Shown: positions 19,529-28,372 of the stretch, piece by piece
Layout: each line of letters begins with the position of its first letter
Numbering within the stretch: position 1 is the stretch's first letter
Assembly (NCBI RefSeq): GCF_004123905.1
Contig: NZ_MZXW01000053.1
Span: forward strand, 124,001-188,000
Length of the DNA stretch: 64,000 bases
Direction of reading: 5' to 3'
Source of the DNA: Bradyrhizobium betae
Lineage (GTDB): Bacteria > Pseudomonadota > Alphaproteobacteria > Rhizobiales > Xanthobacteraceae
Translations under genes and position numbers: made by a program
The notes under the pieces: model-generated
What the model was told of the DNA's origin: nothing
Database searches by the model: none
Seen by the model: the letters and a program-made list of their open reading frames with translations, nothing else

Positions 19529-20125
19529 ATGTCCACTTCGAAAGCCGACCTCCGTGCCAAAGCCCTCGCGGCGCGCGATGCGCTGAGCGAAAAGAAGCGC
19601 ACCGCCGCCGCTGCAAAGCTCGCCAAGCGCGGGCTGCCGTTCGATCTGCTGCCCGGCAGCATCGTCTCCGGCTATTCGCCGATCCGCAGCGAGATCGATC
19701 CGATGCCGCTGCTGAGGAAGCTCGCGGAAGAGGGCGCCAGGCTGGCGCTGCCTTGCGTCACCGCGCGCGGCCAGTCGCTGATCTTCCGCCTCTTCCATCC
19801 GAACGACCGCCTGATGCTCGGCCCGCTCGGCATTCCCGAGCCGTCGCCTGCCGCCGCCGAAGTGATCCCCGACATCATGCTGACGCCGCTCGCGGCGTTC
19901 GACCGTCTCGGCCATCGCATCGGTTATGGTGCGGGGCACTATGACCACACCTTCGCGCATTTGCGCAAAGCCAAGAACATCGTCGGCATCGGGCTTGCTT
20001 TTGCAGCGCAGGAGATCAAGGCCGTTCCGGCACTATCCCACGACGTGGCGCTGGATTATGTGCTAACGGAATCGGACGTGTTTGATTTCCGGAGTTCTGA
20101 AGTTGCGCATTCTCTTCGTGGGTGA
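19529..20125 (+). CDS. fau: 5-formyltetrahydrofolate cyclo-ligase
   Basis: A 198-residue enzyme that converts 5-formyl-THF to 5,10-methenyl-THF with ATP. The N-terminal Arg/Lys-rich helix (LRAKALAARDALSEKKR), the SGYSPIRSEIDPMPLL segment and the C-terminal signature LTPLAAFDRLGHRIGYGAGHYDH are all as in YgfA/MTHFS. The gene end overlaps the start of the YmdB-like gene by 23 bases, so the two are probably co-expressed. Downstream of 6S RNA as in many proteobacteria. Confidence 0.95.
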   Translation: MSTSKADLRAKALAARDALSEKKRTAAAAKLAKRGLPFDLLPGSIVSGYSPIRSEIDPMPLLRKLAEEGARLALPCVTARGQSLIFRLFHPNDRLMLGPLGIPEPSPAAAEVIPDIMLTPLAAFDRLGHRIGYGAGHYDHTFAHLRKAKNIVGIGLAFAAQEIKAVPALSHDVALDYVLTESDVFDFRSSEVAHSLRG

Positions 20126-20927
20126 TGTCGTCGGCCGTAGCGGCCGCAACGCCATCGCCGAATATCTCCCCGGCATGGTCAAGGACTGGTCGCTCGATTT
20201 CGTCGTCGTCAACGGCGAGAATTCCGCCGGCGGCTTCGGCATCACGGAAGCGATCTACCAGGAGTTTCTCGACGCCGGCGCCGACGCGGTGACGCTCGGC
20301 AACCACTCCTGGGACCAGCGTGAGGCCCTTGTCTTCATCGAGCGCGCAGAGCGCCTTGTGCGTCCCGCGAACTATCCGCGCGGCACACCCGGCCGCGGTG
20401 CTGCCCTCGTCGAGACCAAGAACGGCAAGCACGCCCTCGTCGTCAACGCGCTCGGCCGCGTCTTCATGACCCCGTTCGACGATCCCTTCGCAGCGCTGGA
20501 GCGTGAGCTCGGTGCCTGTCCGCTCGGCGTTGCCGCCGACGCCATCGTCGTCGATTTCCATTGCGAGGCGAGCAGCGAGAAACAGGGCATCGGCTTCTTC
20601 TGCGACGGCCGCGCCAGCCTCGTCGTCGGCACCCATACGCACGTGCCGACCGCCGACCACCAGATCCTCACGGGCGGCACCGCCTACATGACCGACGCCG
20701 GCATGACCGGCGATTACGATTCCATCATCGGCATGCAGAAGGAAGAGCCGCTGCGCAGGTTCACGTCGGGGATTCCGTCGGGGAGATTCGAGCCGGCGGC
20801 GGGTGCGGCGACGCTCAGCGGCGTTGCAGTGGAAACGGACGACGCGACGGGCCTCGCGCTGAAGATCGCGCCGGTGCGTGCAGGCGGAAGGCTTGAGCCG
20901 GCGACGCCGAGGTTCTGGTTGAGCTGA
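20103..20927 (+). CDS. YmdB-type metallophosphoesterase
   Basis: A 274-residue calcineurin-like phosphoesterase of the TIGR00282/YmdB family. It begins MRILFVGDVVGRSGRNAI, with metal motifs FVGDVVG (D), VVNGENSAGGFG (N/E), TLGNHSWD (G-N-H) and VVGTHTHVPTAD (H-x-H). B. subtilis YmdB and relatives hydrolyse cyclic nucleotides or affect stationary-phase adaptation. The start is decided by GGAG at 20091-20094, eight bases before a TTG at 20103; the ORF extends to a TTG at 20082 without conservation. Confidence 0.9.
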   Translation: MRILFVGDVVGRSGRNAIAEYLPGMVKDWSLDFVVVNGENSAGGFGITEAIYQEFLDAGADAVTLGNHSWDQREALVFIERAERLVRPANYPRGTPGRGAALVETKNGKHALVVNALGRVFMTPFDDPFAALERELGACPLGVAADAIVVDFHCEASSEKQGIGFFCDGRASLVVGTHTHVPTADHQILTGGTAYMTDAGMTGDYDSIIGMQKEEPLRRFTSGIPSGRFEPAAGAATLSGVAVETDDATGLALKIAPVRAGGRLEPATPRFWLS

Positions 20928-20949
20928 CCAGCGCGGCACACCCGGTGTC

Positions 20950-21038
20950 GTAGGGTGGGCAAAGGCGCACTTGCGCCGTGCCCACGATCTTTCTCGATCG
21001 TTAAAGGTGGTGGGCACGCTTCGCTTTGCCCACCCTAC
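20950..21038. repeat. Palindromic repeat, family C
   Basis: GTAGGGTGGGCAAAG at the left is answered by CTTTGCCCACCCTAC at the right, with inner complements GTGCCCAC/GTGGGCAC. The whole 89 bases can form one long stem. It is a typical rhizobial extragenic repeat with no coding content. Confidence 0.8.
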
Positions 21039-21064
21039 GAGACTGAGTGGTGCGGCATACTCAG

Positions 21065-21219
21065 TGTCGTCCCCGCCTAGTGCGCAATTGCGCACGGGGC
21101 GCGGGGACCCATAACCCCAGGGAGTAGTTGCCGCGGGAAGCTGGTCACTCCGAGTCGTCGCCAAACTCCTCCCTGTGGTTATGGGTCCCGGATCTGCGCG
21201 TCGCTGTCCGGGACGACAG
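21065..21219. repeat. Palindromic repeat, family D
   Basis: TGTCGTCCC at the left pairs with GGGACGACA at the right. Inside, GGGACCCATAACC pairs with GGTTATGGGTCCC. With family C it fills the 350 bases between the YmdB-like gene and the cytochrome gene; I see no gene in that gap. Confidence 0.75.
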
Positions 21220-21274
21220 TTGAGATTGACGCGCGATCACGCGTCAATCTCTCGACGCAAGTAACGCAGCAGCA

Positions 21275-22618
21275 CTACTCCGCCGTCTGCTCCCGCAGCT
21301 CCGCCACGTCCTTCGCCGTCAGCTTCGAGCCCTTCGTGCCAAATCGCGCCGTGACGTAATTCGCCACCGCCGCGATCTCGTCGTCGCTATACGCGTTACC
21401 AAACGCCGGCATCGATAACGCACCATCCGGCGTGTGCCGCTTGGTGCCCGACAGCACGATCTGCGCGACGTTGGTGGCGGCGGGGTCGTTGACCGCCCAG
21501 GTGCCGGTGAGCGTCGCCATCGGCGAGACCGGGCTCTCGCCGCTCCAGCCGTGGCAGCTGGCGCAGGCGCCGGCGAACAGCATCTTGCCGCGGGCGTCCG
21601 CCGTCACGCCGTCCTTGTGCGAGGCGGGTGCGACAGGCGCCGTGGTCGCGGGCAGGTCGGGCGAGGGCACGGGCGGCACGCTGCGCAGATACGCAACGAT
21701 GCTGCTGATGTCTTCGGGCGCGAACTGGCTAAAACTGTGATCGACCGCTTCGCCCATCGGACCCGAGGCCGAGCCGTGACCCGGCGCATGGCCGAGCGAG
21801 AGATAGGAGGTCAGGTCTTCGTCGCGCCAATTGCCCAAGCCAGTCGCCTTGTCCGAGGAGATGTTGAAGGCGCGCCAGCCGGCGGTAATCGCGCCGCCGA
21901 ATTTCTTGCGGTTATCGAGCGCAAAGCCGAGATTGCGCGGTGTATGGCACTCGCCGCAATGCGCCAGCGCTTCAACCAGATACGCGCCTCTGTTCCACTC
22001 CGGGCTCTTCGAGGTGTCAGGCATATAACGCGTGTCCGGATTGAACACGGCCGACCAGAAGATCATCGCCCAGCGCTGGTTGAACGGGAACGACAGCGTG
22101 TTCTCCGGCGGCTTCGCGCGCACTGCCGGCAGGCTGAACAGATACGCTTTCACCGCCAAAACGTCGTCGTCGCTCATGTAGGTGTAGGACGTGTAGGGCA
22201 TCGCCGGATAGAGCCGCGCGCCGTCATGCCGCTTGCCGCGCTGGACTGCGTTGAGAAAATCCTGGTCGCTGTAATTGCCGATGCCGGTGTCCTTGTCCGG
22301 CGTGATGTTGGTGGAATAGAGCGTGCCGAACGGCAGCTTGAAGCCGAGCCCGCCGGAATAGTCCTTCTCGCCGGGTTTGGTGTGGCAGACCATGCAGTCC
22401 GCCGCCTTCGCTAGATATTCGCCGCGTTCGACCAGGCTCGCCTTTTCGAGCTTGGCAGGCACGCCGGTCGGCTTGCCGGCGCGGTAATCCGCCAGCGCCA
22501 CTTTCGGGCCGCCGGCAAAGTCGAGCGGGCCGGGCCCGCGGATGATCCAGACGCCGAGCCCTGCTGCGACGACGCCGATCACAATGACGCCAGTGAGGAT
22601 ACGCATCTTGCCGCTCAT
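21275..22618 (-). CDS. Triheme cytochrome c (alcohol/aldehyde dehydrogenase electron-transfer subunit)
   Basis: A 447-residue periplasmic cytochrome with an N-terminal membrane anchor (ILTGVIVIGVVAAGLGVWII) and three heme sites: CMVCH, CGECH and CASCH, in three cytochrome c domains. Its length and architecture match the cytochrome subunit of membrane-bound alcohol or aldehyde dehydrogenases. Its start overlaps the stop of the molybdopterin subunit gene by four bases (ATGA). It should carry electrons from the hydroxylase to the respiratory chain. Confidence 0.93.
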   Translation of the reverse strand: MSGKMRILTGVIVIGVVAAGLGVWIIRGPGPLDFAGGPKVALADYRAGKPTGVPAKLEKASLVERGEYLAKAADCMVCHTKPGEKDYSGGLGFKLPFGTLYSTNITPDKDTGIGNYSDQDFLNAVQRGKRHDGARLYPAMPYTSYTYMSDDDVLAVKAYLFSLPAVRAKPPENTLSFPFNQRWAMIFWSAVFNPDTRYMPDTSKSPEWNRGAYLVEALAHCGECHTPRNLGFALDNRKKFGGAITAGWRAFNISSDKATGLGNWRDEDLTSYLSLGHAPGHGSASGPMGEAVDHSFSQFAPEDISSIVAYLRSVPPVPSPDLPATTAPVAPASHKDGVTADARGKMLFAGACASCHGWSGESPVSPMATLTGTWAVNDPAATNVAQIVLSGTKRHTPDGALSMPAFGNAYSDDEIAAVANYVTARFGTKGSKLTAKDVAELREQTAE

Positions 22619-24783
22619 GCCTTTTTCCCCGCAGCCAGCAGTTTCCGATCGATCGGGAGACGCCGCAGCGCCACGCCGGTTGCGGCGTAAATCGCGTTGC
22701 GAAGCGCCGGCGGTCCGGCGGTCGTGCCGGTCTCGCCGATCCCGCCGGGTGCCTCGCCGCTCTTGACGACATGAACCTCGATCTTGGGTGTCTGATTGAT
22801 CCGCAGCATCCGGTAGTCATGGAAGTTGGATTGCTGCACCCGCCCCTTGTCGATGGTGATCTCGCCATAGAGCGCGGCGGTAAGGCCGAAGATCAGCCCG
22901 CCCTCGACCTGAGCCACGATCGTATCCGGATTGACGGCGATGCCGGTATCCACCACGGAGGTCGCGCGGCGCAGTTTGATCTCGCCCTGCTCGTCGACTT
23001 CCGCTTCCACCACCGTGGCGATGCAGCTCCCGAAGGACGGCTGCAAGCACACGCCGCGCCCGACGCGCGCCGGCAGCGGCTGACCCCAGCCCGCCTTTTC
23101 CGCGGCGAGGTTGAGCACGGACAGGAAGCGTGGCGAATTGGCCAGCATGCCGCGGCGAAACTCGACCGGGTCCTTGCCCGCCTTGCGCGCCAGTTCGTCC
23201 ATGAAGCTTTCGACCGCAAACACGTTGTTGTTGGGGCCGACCCCGCGCCAGAAGCCGGTCGGGATCGCCGGCGGTTCGGCCCGGACATATTCGACGTGGA
23301 CATTCGGGATCTCGTAGGGCACGTCGGTGGCGCTATCGATCGCGTCGATGTCGATGCCCTTCTGGAACGCCGGCGGCAGCCAGCGCGCGATGATCGCCGC
23401 ACCCGTGATCTTGTATTTCCAGCCGACGATCTTGCCACCGGACAGGCTCGCCGCGATCGTGTCGCGATAGACCGGTCGATAGACATCGTGCTGAATGTCT
23501 TCCTCGCGGGTCCACACCACCTTGACCGGCCCGTCGACCTGCTTGGCGATGCGAACGGCGGCAACCACCATGTCCGGCTCCAGCTTGCGGCCGAAGCCGC
23601 CGCCGAGGAGATGCTGGTTGACGGTCACCTTCTCGACCGGGAGTCCGGCGGCCTTCGCCGCCTCCGACTGCACGCGCGCCATGATCTGCGTCCCCGTCCA
23701 GATTTCGCAGGAATCCGGCTTGCAATGAACCGTGGCGTTCAGCGGCTCCATCGTGGCATGGGCCAGGAAGGGCAGTTCGAACGAAGCCTCGAATTTTTCA
23801 CCGACCGCGAGGCCCTTGCCGATGTCGCCGGTGGATTGGGCGACCACGCCGTCCTTTGCGCTGGCGGCGCGCAGATCGTCCCAGACCGCTTTCGAATTGA
23901 TCTTTGCGTTCGGTCCCTCGTTCCACTCGATCTCGAGCGCATCGAGGCCTTTCTTCGCAGCCCACATGTGATCGCCGACAACGGCGACGAGATCGTCGAG
24001 CACCACGATCTGTCGCACGCCGGGAATCTTCCGGGCCTCGCGGTCATCGACCTTGCCGACCTTGCCGCCGAACACCGGGCACTGCGCCAGCGTGGCGAAC
24101 TTCATGCCCGGCACGATGGCGTCGATGCCGTAGACGGCCTTGCCGTTGACCTTGTCGGGGGTATCAAGCCGCTTGAACGGCTGGCCGATATAGACGAAAT
24201 CCTTGGGGTCCTTGAGCGGGACGTTCTTGGGCGGCGTCTGGCCGCTCGCGGCGGCCGCCAGCGCACCATAGGAGAGCGTGCGGCCGCTCGCCTTGTGCGT
24301 CACCTGGCCCTTCGATGTCGTGCAGCTGGCAGGTTCGACCTGCCATTGCGCGGCCGCGGCCTGCACCAGCATGGCGCGCGCGCTTGCGCCGGCCTCACGC
24401 AGCGGTTTCCAGAACGCCCGGACCGATGTGGAGCCTCCGGTTGCCTGAATGATGAAGATCGGATTGCCGTAAAGTTTCTCGTTGGCGGGGGCGTGCAGCA
24501 GCTTGACCTGCGACCAGTCGGCGTCGAGTTCCTCGGCCAGGATCATCGAAACCGCGGTGTAGATTCCCTGTCCCATCTCGACTTGCGGCATCACCAGCGT
24601 CGTCGCGCCGTCCGCGTCGATGCGGATGAAGGCGTTGGGCGCGAACTTGCCGTCGGTCACGTCGGGCGGCTGCACCGGCTCGTTGGGGGCGGCGCGCAGC
24701 GGCAGATGGAAGGCGAGCAGGAAACCGGTCGCGACACCGCCGGTCAGAAGCGTGCGGCGGGAGACGTTATGATGTGCATTCAT
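22615..24783 (-). CDS. Molybdopterin-binding subunit of periplasmic aldehyde/isoquinoline oxidoreductase (IorB-like)
   Basis: A 722-residue large subunit of the xanthine oxidase family. A twin-arginine signal (SRRTLLTGGVATGFLLAF) marks export in folded form. Family motifs include MPQVEMGQGIYTAV, the GGGFGRKLEPDMV cofactor loop, WRGVGPNNNVFAVESFMDEL and GIGETGTTAGPPAL with the catalytic Glu. It oxidises aldehydes or N-heterocycles using Mo-molybdopterin cytosine dinucleotide. It lies between the 2Fe-2S subunit and the cytochrome c genes, forming a three-subunit enzyme. Confidence 0.95.
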   Translation of the reverse strand: MNAHHNVSRRTLLTGGVATGFLLAFHLPLRAAPNEPVQPPDVTDGKFAPNAFIRIDADGATTLVMPQVEMGQGIYTAVSMILAEELDADWSQVKLLHAPANEKLYGNPIFIIQATGGSTSVRAFWKPLREAGASARAMLVQAAAAQWQVEPASCTTSKGQVTHKASGRTLSYGALAAAASGQTPPKNVPLKDPKDFVYIGQPFKRLDTPDKVNGKAVYGIDAIVPGMKFATLAQCPVFGGKVGKVDDREARKIPGVRQIVVLDDLVAVVGDHMWAAKKGLDALEIEWNEGPNAKINSKAVWDDLRAASAKDGVVAQSTGDIGKGLAVGEKFEASFELPFLAHATMEPLNATVHCKPDSCEIWTGTQIMARVQSEAAKAAGLPVEKVTVNQHLLGGGFGRKLEPDMVVAAVRIAKQVDGPVKVVWTREEDIQHDVYRPVYRDTIAASLSGGKIVGWKYKITGAAIIARWLPPAFQKGIDIDAIDSATDVPYEIPNVHVEYVRAEPPAIPTGFWRGVGPNNNVFAVESFMDELARKAGKDPVEFRRGMLANSPRFLSVLNLAAEKAGWGQPLPARVGRGVCLQPSFGSCIATVVEAEVDEQGEIKLRRATSVVDTGIAVNPDTIVAQVEGGLIFGLTAALYGEITIDKGRVQQSNFHDYRMLRINQTPKIEVHVVKSGEAPGGIGETGTTAGPPALRNAIYAATGVALRRLPIDRKLLAAGKKA

Positions 24784-24791
24784 GGCGGACC

Positions 24792-25253
24792 TCAGGACTG
24801 GCCGTTGGCGGCGTGCTTGATGGCCTCGCGGATGCGCACATAGGTGCCGCAGCGGCAGATGTTGCCGGCCATCGCAGCGTCGATGTCGGAATCGTCAGGG
24901 TTGGGCGTCGACGCCAGCAGTGCGGCAGCCGACATGATCTGGCCGGACTGGCAATAACCGCACTGGACGACTTCGGCCTCTAACCAGGCCTTCTGCACCT
25001 TCGCGCCGGCAGGCGTGCTGCCGATATGCTCGATGGTGGTGATGGCGCGGTTCGCGACGGCGCTGACCGACAGCACGCAGGAGCGCACCGCCTTGCCGTC
25101 GACATGCACGGTGCAGGCGCCGCATTGCGCGATACCGCAGCCGAACTTGGTGCCAGTCATCCCGAGAATGTCACGCAGCACCCACAGCAGCGGCATGTCC
25201 GGTGGCGCGTCGAACGATTTCGTTTCGCCGTTGACGGTGAGAGTTGTTGCCAT
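24792..25253 (-). CDS. 2Fe-2S subunit of the periplasmic molybdenum hydroxylase (IorA-like)
   Basis: A 153-residue small subunit with two iron-sulfur clusters. The plant-type cluster ligands are in KFGCGIAQCGACTVHVDG plus the later Cys (VRSCVLSV), and the second cluster ligands are VVQCGYCQSGQIM and GNICRCGTYVRI. Start: AAGGGG lies six bases before the ATG at 25253; an ATG at 25259 is too near it. There is no signal peptide, as usual, because the subunit is exported with the Tat-bearing large subunit. First gene of the three-gene unit. Confidence 0.95.
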   Translation of the reverse strand: MATTLTVNGETKSFDAPPDMPLLWVLRDILGMTGTKFGCGIAQCGACTVHVDGKAVRSCVLSVSAVANRAITTIEHIGSTPAGAKVQKAWLEAEVVQCGYCQSGQIMSAAALLASTPNPDDSDIDAAMAGNICRCGTYVRIREAIKHAANGQS

Positions 25254-25583
25254 ATGCATCCCCTTGCTCTGGATCGCTTACGGCGATCGGTTCGGCGAAC
25301 TTCCGCGCGACCATAATCATACCGATGCGAAACGATGAAGCGTCGAAATTTCCCGCAATGCATATTTGCGCGACTGAGGCCTCAGGCCATGACGTTCACG
25401 AATTTGTGCGGCGATCGCTGCAAGCGTTTTGGGCTAATTGATATGATAAGCGTCATGTTTTGACGCATTTTTGCGGCATGCATCGTTGATCGCCGCATTC
25501 GTTCGTGCGAATGCGCAAAACCATGCGATGACGAAAGTCGTGCGTTTGGGAAAGTCGGGCGGCGGCACGGGCTCGCTTGTGGC

Positions 25584-25716
25584 CATCCTTCGAGACGCCC
25601 GCCTGCGGCGGGCCCTCAGGATGAGGGCGGTGTATGCGGCAGCAATTTCAACGGGCACCGATGCTGCTTAGCCTCATCCTGAGGAGACCGCGAAGCGGTC
25701 GTCTCGAAGGACGAGG
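25584..25716. repeat. Palindromic repeat, family E
   Basis: CATCCTTCGAGACG at the left is matched by CGTCTCGAAGGACG at the right. CCTCAGGATGAGG and CCTCATCCTGAGG form a second inner pair. This is a common rhizobial extragenic repeat. It lies just left of the recombinase remnant, at the edge of the lower-GC island. Confidence 0.75.
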
Positions 25717-25746
25717 CGCGCGCTCAGGCGGCGGCCGCGGCGTCAG

Positions 25747-26053
25747 GTCACGGATGAAGAGCGCCGCGCGATCTCAGGCCGCACCAAGGCGGTTCTCGCG
25801 GCTGCGAAGAGACGCGGAGTGCGGCTCGGCGGAAGCCCAAGTAACCGCGCCCAATGAGCGGGCGGCTGACCTCGCCCACATAGTTCGGGACCTTTAATCC
25901 AGCGGCATCACGTCGTTCAGCGGCCTAGCTAGGGCGCTTACGAACCGGGGCGTTCCTACTCCTTGCGGCTCAACGGAGTGGGCGGCTGTGCAGGTGGCGC
26001 GTACCGTGGCGCGGCTGCAGCGGCTCGGCCGGGGCTTCGCTGCAACGCCTTAG
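25747..26053 (+). pseudogene. Remnant of a serine recombinase (C-terminal part), frameshifted and interrupted
   Basis: Frame 25747-25857 reads VTDEERRAISGRTKAVLAAA then KRRGVRLGGSPSN, the well-known end of a resolvase/invertase catalytic domain. After a one-base frame change the reading continues from 25862 as AADLAHIVRDL, a TAA stop at 25895, and then SSGITSFSGLARALTNRGVP and TPCGSTEWAAVQVARTVARL, a recombinase DNA-binding tail, to a TAG at 26051. So at least one frameshift and one stop interrupt the gene, and the N-terminal catalytic Ser domain is absent upstream (replaced by a repeat). It marks an old integration event next to the five-gene island. The rest of the gap from 25254 to 26255 shows only the repeat and no gene I can support. 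Confidence 0.8.
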
Positions 26054-26255
26054 CGAGACGTCACATCGCCGCTGCGCATATCCAAATTTCTGTGCCCCAA
26101 TCAGTGTTTTTGTTGCGGGGGGGCACCCAATCGTAGGGTCCATCTTCCTTGAAGAAACGACTTTACGTTGCTAGAAATATAGTAGCGCGATTTGGTCGCT
26201 CATCCTTTCCCACCCTAGCTGCTCAATATCGCCCTCAAGCCCCTAAGAAATCGAA

Positions 26256-28319
26256 ATGGTCGTCCTAACGCTGAAGGCAAAGAACGATCATCTTCAGAGG
26301 GTCGCGAGCACCCGCGACAACATCAAGGCCATTGCTGAGTATGTTTGGAATGCTCTCGACGCTGACGCCACGGAGATAAGCGTCGATCTAGACCGAACAT
26401 CGCTTGGCGGCATCGTGGCCATTGTTATACGTGACAATGGGTCGGGCATCTCTCAGAGCCGCGCAGAGCACGACTTCGAGAGCCTCGGCGAGTCCTGGAA
26501 ATTGCACGCCGCAAGAACAACTAAGCGCGGCCGCGCGATCCACGGGAAGGAGGGCCAGGGTAGATTGCGCTTCTACTCGCTTGCCCAGAACGCTCGCTGG
26601 ACCTCTGTCTACGAGACGAACGAGGGGCGCTTTCAGATCAAGATAGAAATTGACGCCAACCATCTCCAGAACAGTTCGGTGTCAGAGCCGACTTCCGTCC
26701 CAGCCAACGAGCCCACCGGCACGGTCGTCGAACTCTCGCCGCTGAAAAATACATTTGATTGGCTCGGTGGCGAAGATGCTCGATCGGAATTCGACTCAAC
26801 ATTCGCGCCCTACATACTGCAGTATCCGGACGTCAAGATTGTCTATGATCAACATGCAGTCGATCCGGACAAGACCATCGAACACTCTTATCAATTTCCG
26901 TCTCAACCAATAATATGTCCGGGGCGCACGGTTAAAGACCTGACTTTGCGCGTTATTGAGTGGAAATCGCATGTTGCCGAACGAAAGATCTATTTCGGCG
27001 GCGAAGCAGGCGTCGTTCTCGGATCGCTGCCTGCAAGCGTCACGGCACCCGACTTTAGCTTCTCGGCTTATGCTTATACGCCCTTCTTTAACGAAATCGC
27101 TAAGGCTCATCTTCTCGAGTTCGACGGGGGGCTAGCAGACCCCGCGTTCGCGCGAGTACTAGAATACATTCGAGATACTTTGGGGGACTATTTTCGCGCT
27201 CGGAAGGCGGAGAGATCTGGCGAGCTTATCCAAGAACTGAAAGATGCCGGTGTCTACCCTTATGAAGGGGACCCTCGCGATGAGATTGAGCGACACGAAC
27301 GGCAGGTCTTCGACATCGCCACACATGCTGCTGTTTCATATTCAAAAGACTTCAAGAAGGCCGATAATCCTCTAAAAAAGATCGCTCTCGGGCTCCTGAA
27401 AGAAGCGCTGAAGAATAATCCGGAGTCGGTAACACGAATCCTGAAGGCCGTGTTTAATCTTCCGAAAGTCCGGCAAGACGAGTTCTCTCAGCTACTGGAG
27501 AGGACAGAGCTGGGCAACATCATTTCGGCATCCAGCCTGGTTGCGAACCGGATAGTTGCGCTGGAAGTTCTTCGTGAGATCGTTTTCGAACCGAAGCATC
27601 GCAACACGATCAAGGAGCGAGGCGAACTCGACGCGCTTATTCGAGACAACACGTGGATATTCGGCGAGGGGTTTCACCTAACAATGGCAGAAGCGGGCTT
27701 GACCAAAATTATGGATCGCGTGTCGGACGAGCTCGCTTTAAAGCGAAAGCGGGGCGCTAAAGTTCGTAAGCCGGACGGACGAATTGGCCGGATCGATTCG
27801 TTCTTGGGACGGGTGGTTCCCAGAGAGAACGCCAACCTGCATGAATATCTCCTTATCGAACTAAAGCGCCCGTCTTTGGAGATAGGCCGAAAGGAGGTGG
27901 ATCAGCTTGAGGACTATGTGAACGCAATTTTGGCTCAACCGGATTTCATAAACACCTCCACTCAGTGGCACTTCTTCCTTGTAACGACGAAGTACGACGA
28001 CGTCGTCGGGCAGCGCATCACTCAAGAAAACCGCCCTGCAGGACTTTTTATCGACAAACCTAATCACCGAGTATGGGTAAAGTCTTGGGCCGAACTAATT
28101 CGCGAGTGCGACGCGCGGCTTAGATTTGTACAAGAGAAGCTTCGCATTGAGGTTTCTACCGAAGAGATTCAGGAACGGATTGCTCGGCTCAAGGCCTCGG
28201 TCTTGAAATCACCCGATCAACCGCAATCTGATCACCGGCGAATGGGCGAGCCCTCGTTCGACTTCGACAATGCGGCCCCGGTTAGCGTGAATGGCCAGCA
28301 ACCTCAAACCGGTTCATAG
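26256..28319 (+). CDS. GHKL (HSP90-like) ATPase fused to a PD-(D/E)XK/Shedu-like nuclease domain
   Basis: A 687-residue protein. The N-terminal ~220 residues are a GHKL ATPase: IAEYVWNALDADATEIS (N-box with Asn), IVIRDNGSGIS (D-x-G-x-G) and a lid with GKEGQGRLRFYSLA, like MORC/MutL/HSP90. The C-terminal ~200 residues look like a restriction-type nuclease: LIRDNTWIFGEGFHL, an acidic RIDSFLG segment, then LLIELKRP (E-x-K) and VDQLEDYVNA, close to DUF4263/Shedu. The last ~50 residues are polar and probably disordered. GC is visibly lower than in flanking core genes. First gene of the island, 53 bases before the next. An ATP-gated nuclease is inferred, not shown. Confidence 0.8.
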   Translation: MVVLTLKAKNDHLQRVASTRDNIKAIAEYVWNALDADATEISVDLDRTSLGGIVAIVIRDNGSGISQSRAEHDFESLGESWKLHAARTTKRGRAIHGKEGQGRLRFYSLAQNARWTSVYETNEGRFQIKIEIDANHLQNSSVSEPTSVPANEPTGTVVELSPLKNTFDWLGGEDARSEFDSTFAPYILQYPDVKIVYDQHAVDPDKTIEHSYQFPSQPIICPGRTVKDLTLRVIEWKSHVAERKIYFGGEAGVVLGSLPASVTAPDFSFSAYAYTPFFNEIAKAHLLEFDGGLADPAFARVLEYIRDTLGDYFRARKAERSGELIQELKDAGVYPYEGDPRDEIERHERQVFDIATHAAVSYSKDFKKADNPLKKIALGLLKEALKNNPESVTRILKAVFNLPKVRQDEFSQLLERTELGNIISASSLVANRIVALEVLREIVFEPKHRNTIKERGELDALIRDNTWIFGEGFHLTMAEAGLTKIMDRVSDELALKRKRGAKVRKPDGRIGRIDSFLGRVVPRENANLHEYLLIELKRPSLEIGRKEVDQLEDYVNAILAQPDFINTSTQWHFFLVTTKYDDVVGQRITQENRPAGLFIDKPNHRVWVKSWAELIRECDARLRFVQEKLRIEVSTEEIQERIARLKASVLKSPDQPQSDHRRMGEPSFDFDNAAPVSVNGQQPQTGS

Positions 28320-28372
28320 AATCCCGCCCACTCGGCCCCCTCTCCAACCTGTGCATTCAGCGCCCGATCCGA

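Noticed and set aside
22771..24843. A 690-codon plus-strand frame opposite the molybdopterin subunit gene
   Set aside because: The minus-strand protein has all family motifs and a Tat signal; the antisense frame is low complexity.
25634..25897. An 87-codon plus-strand frame as a real small gene
   Set aside because: It begins inside a palindromic repeat and only its end matches recombinase sequence, so it is part of the pseudogene.
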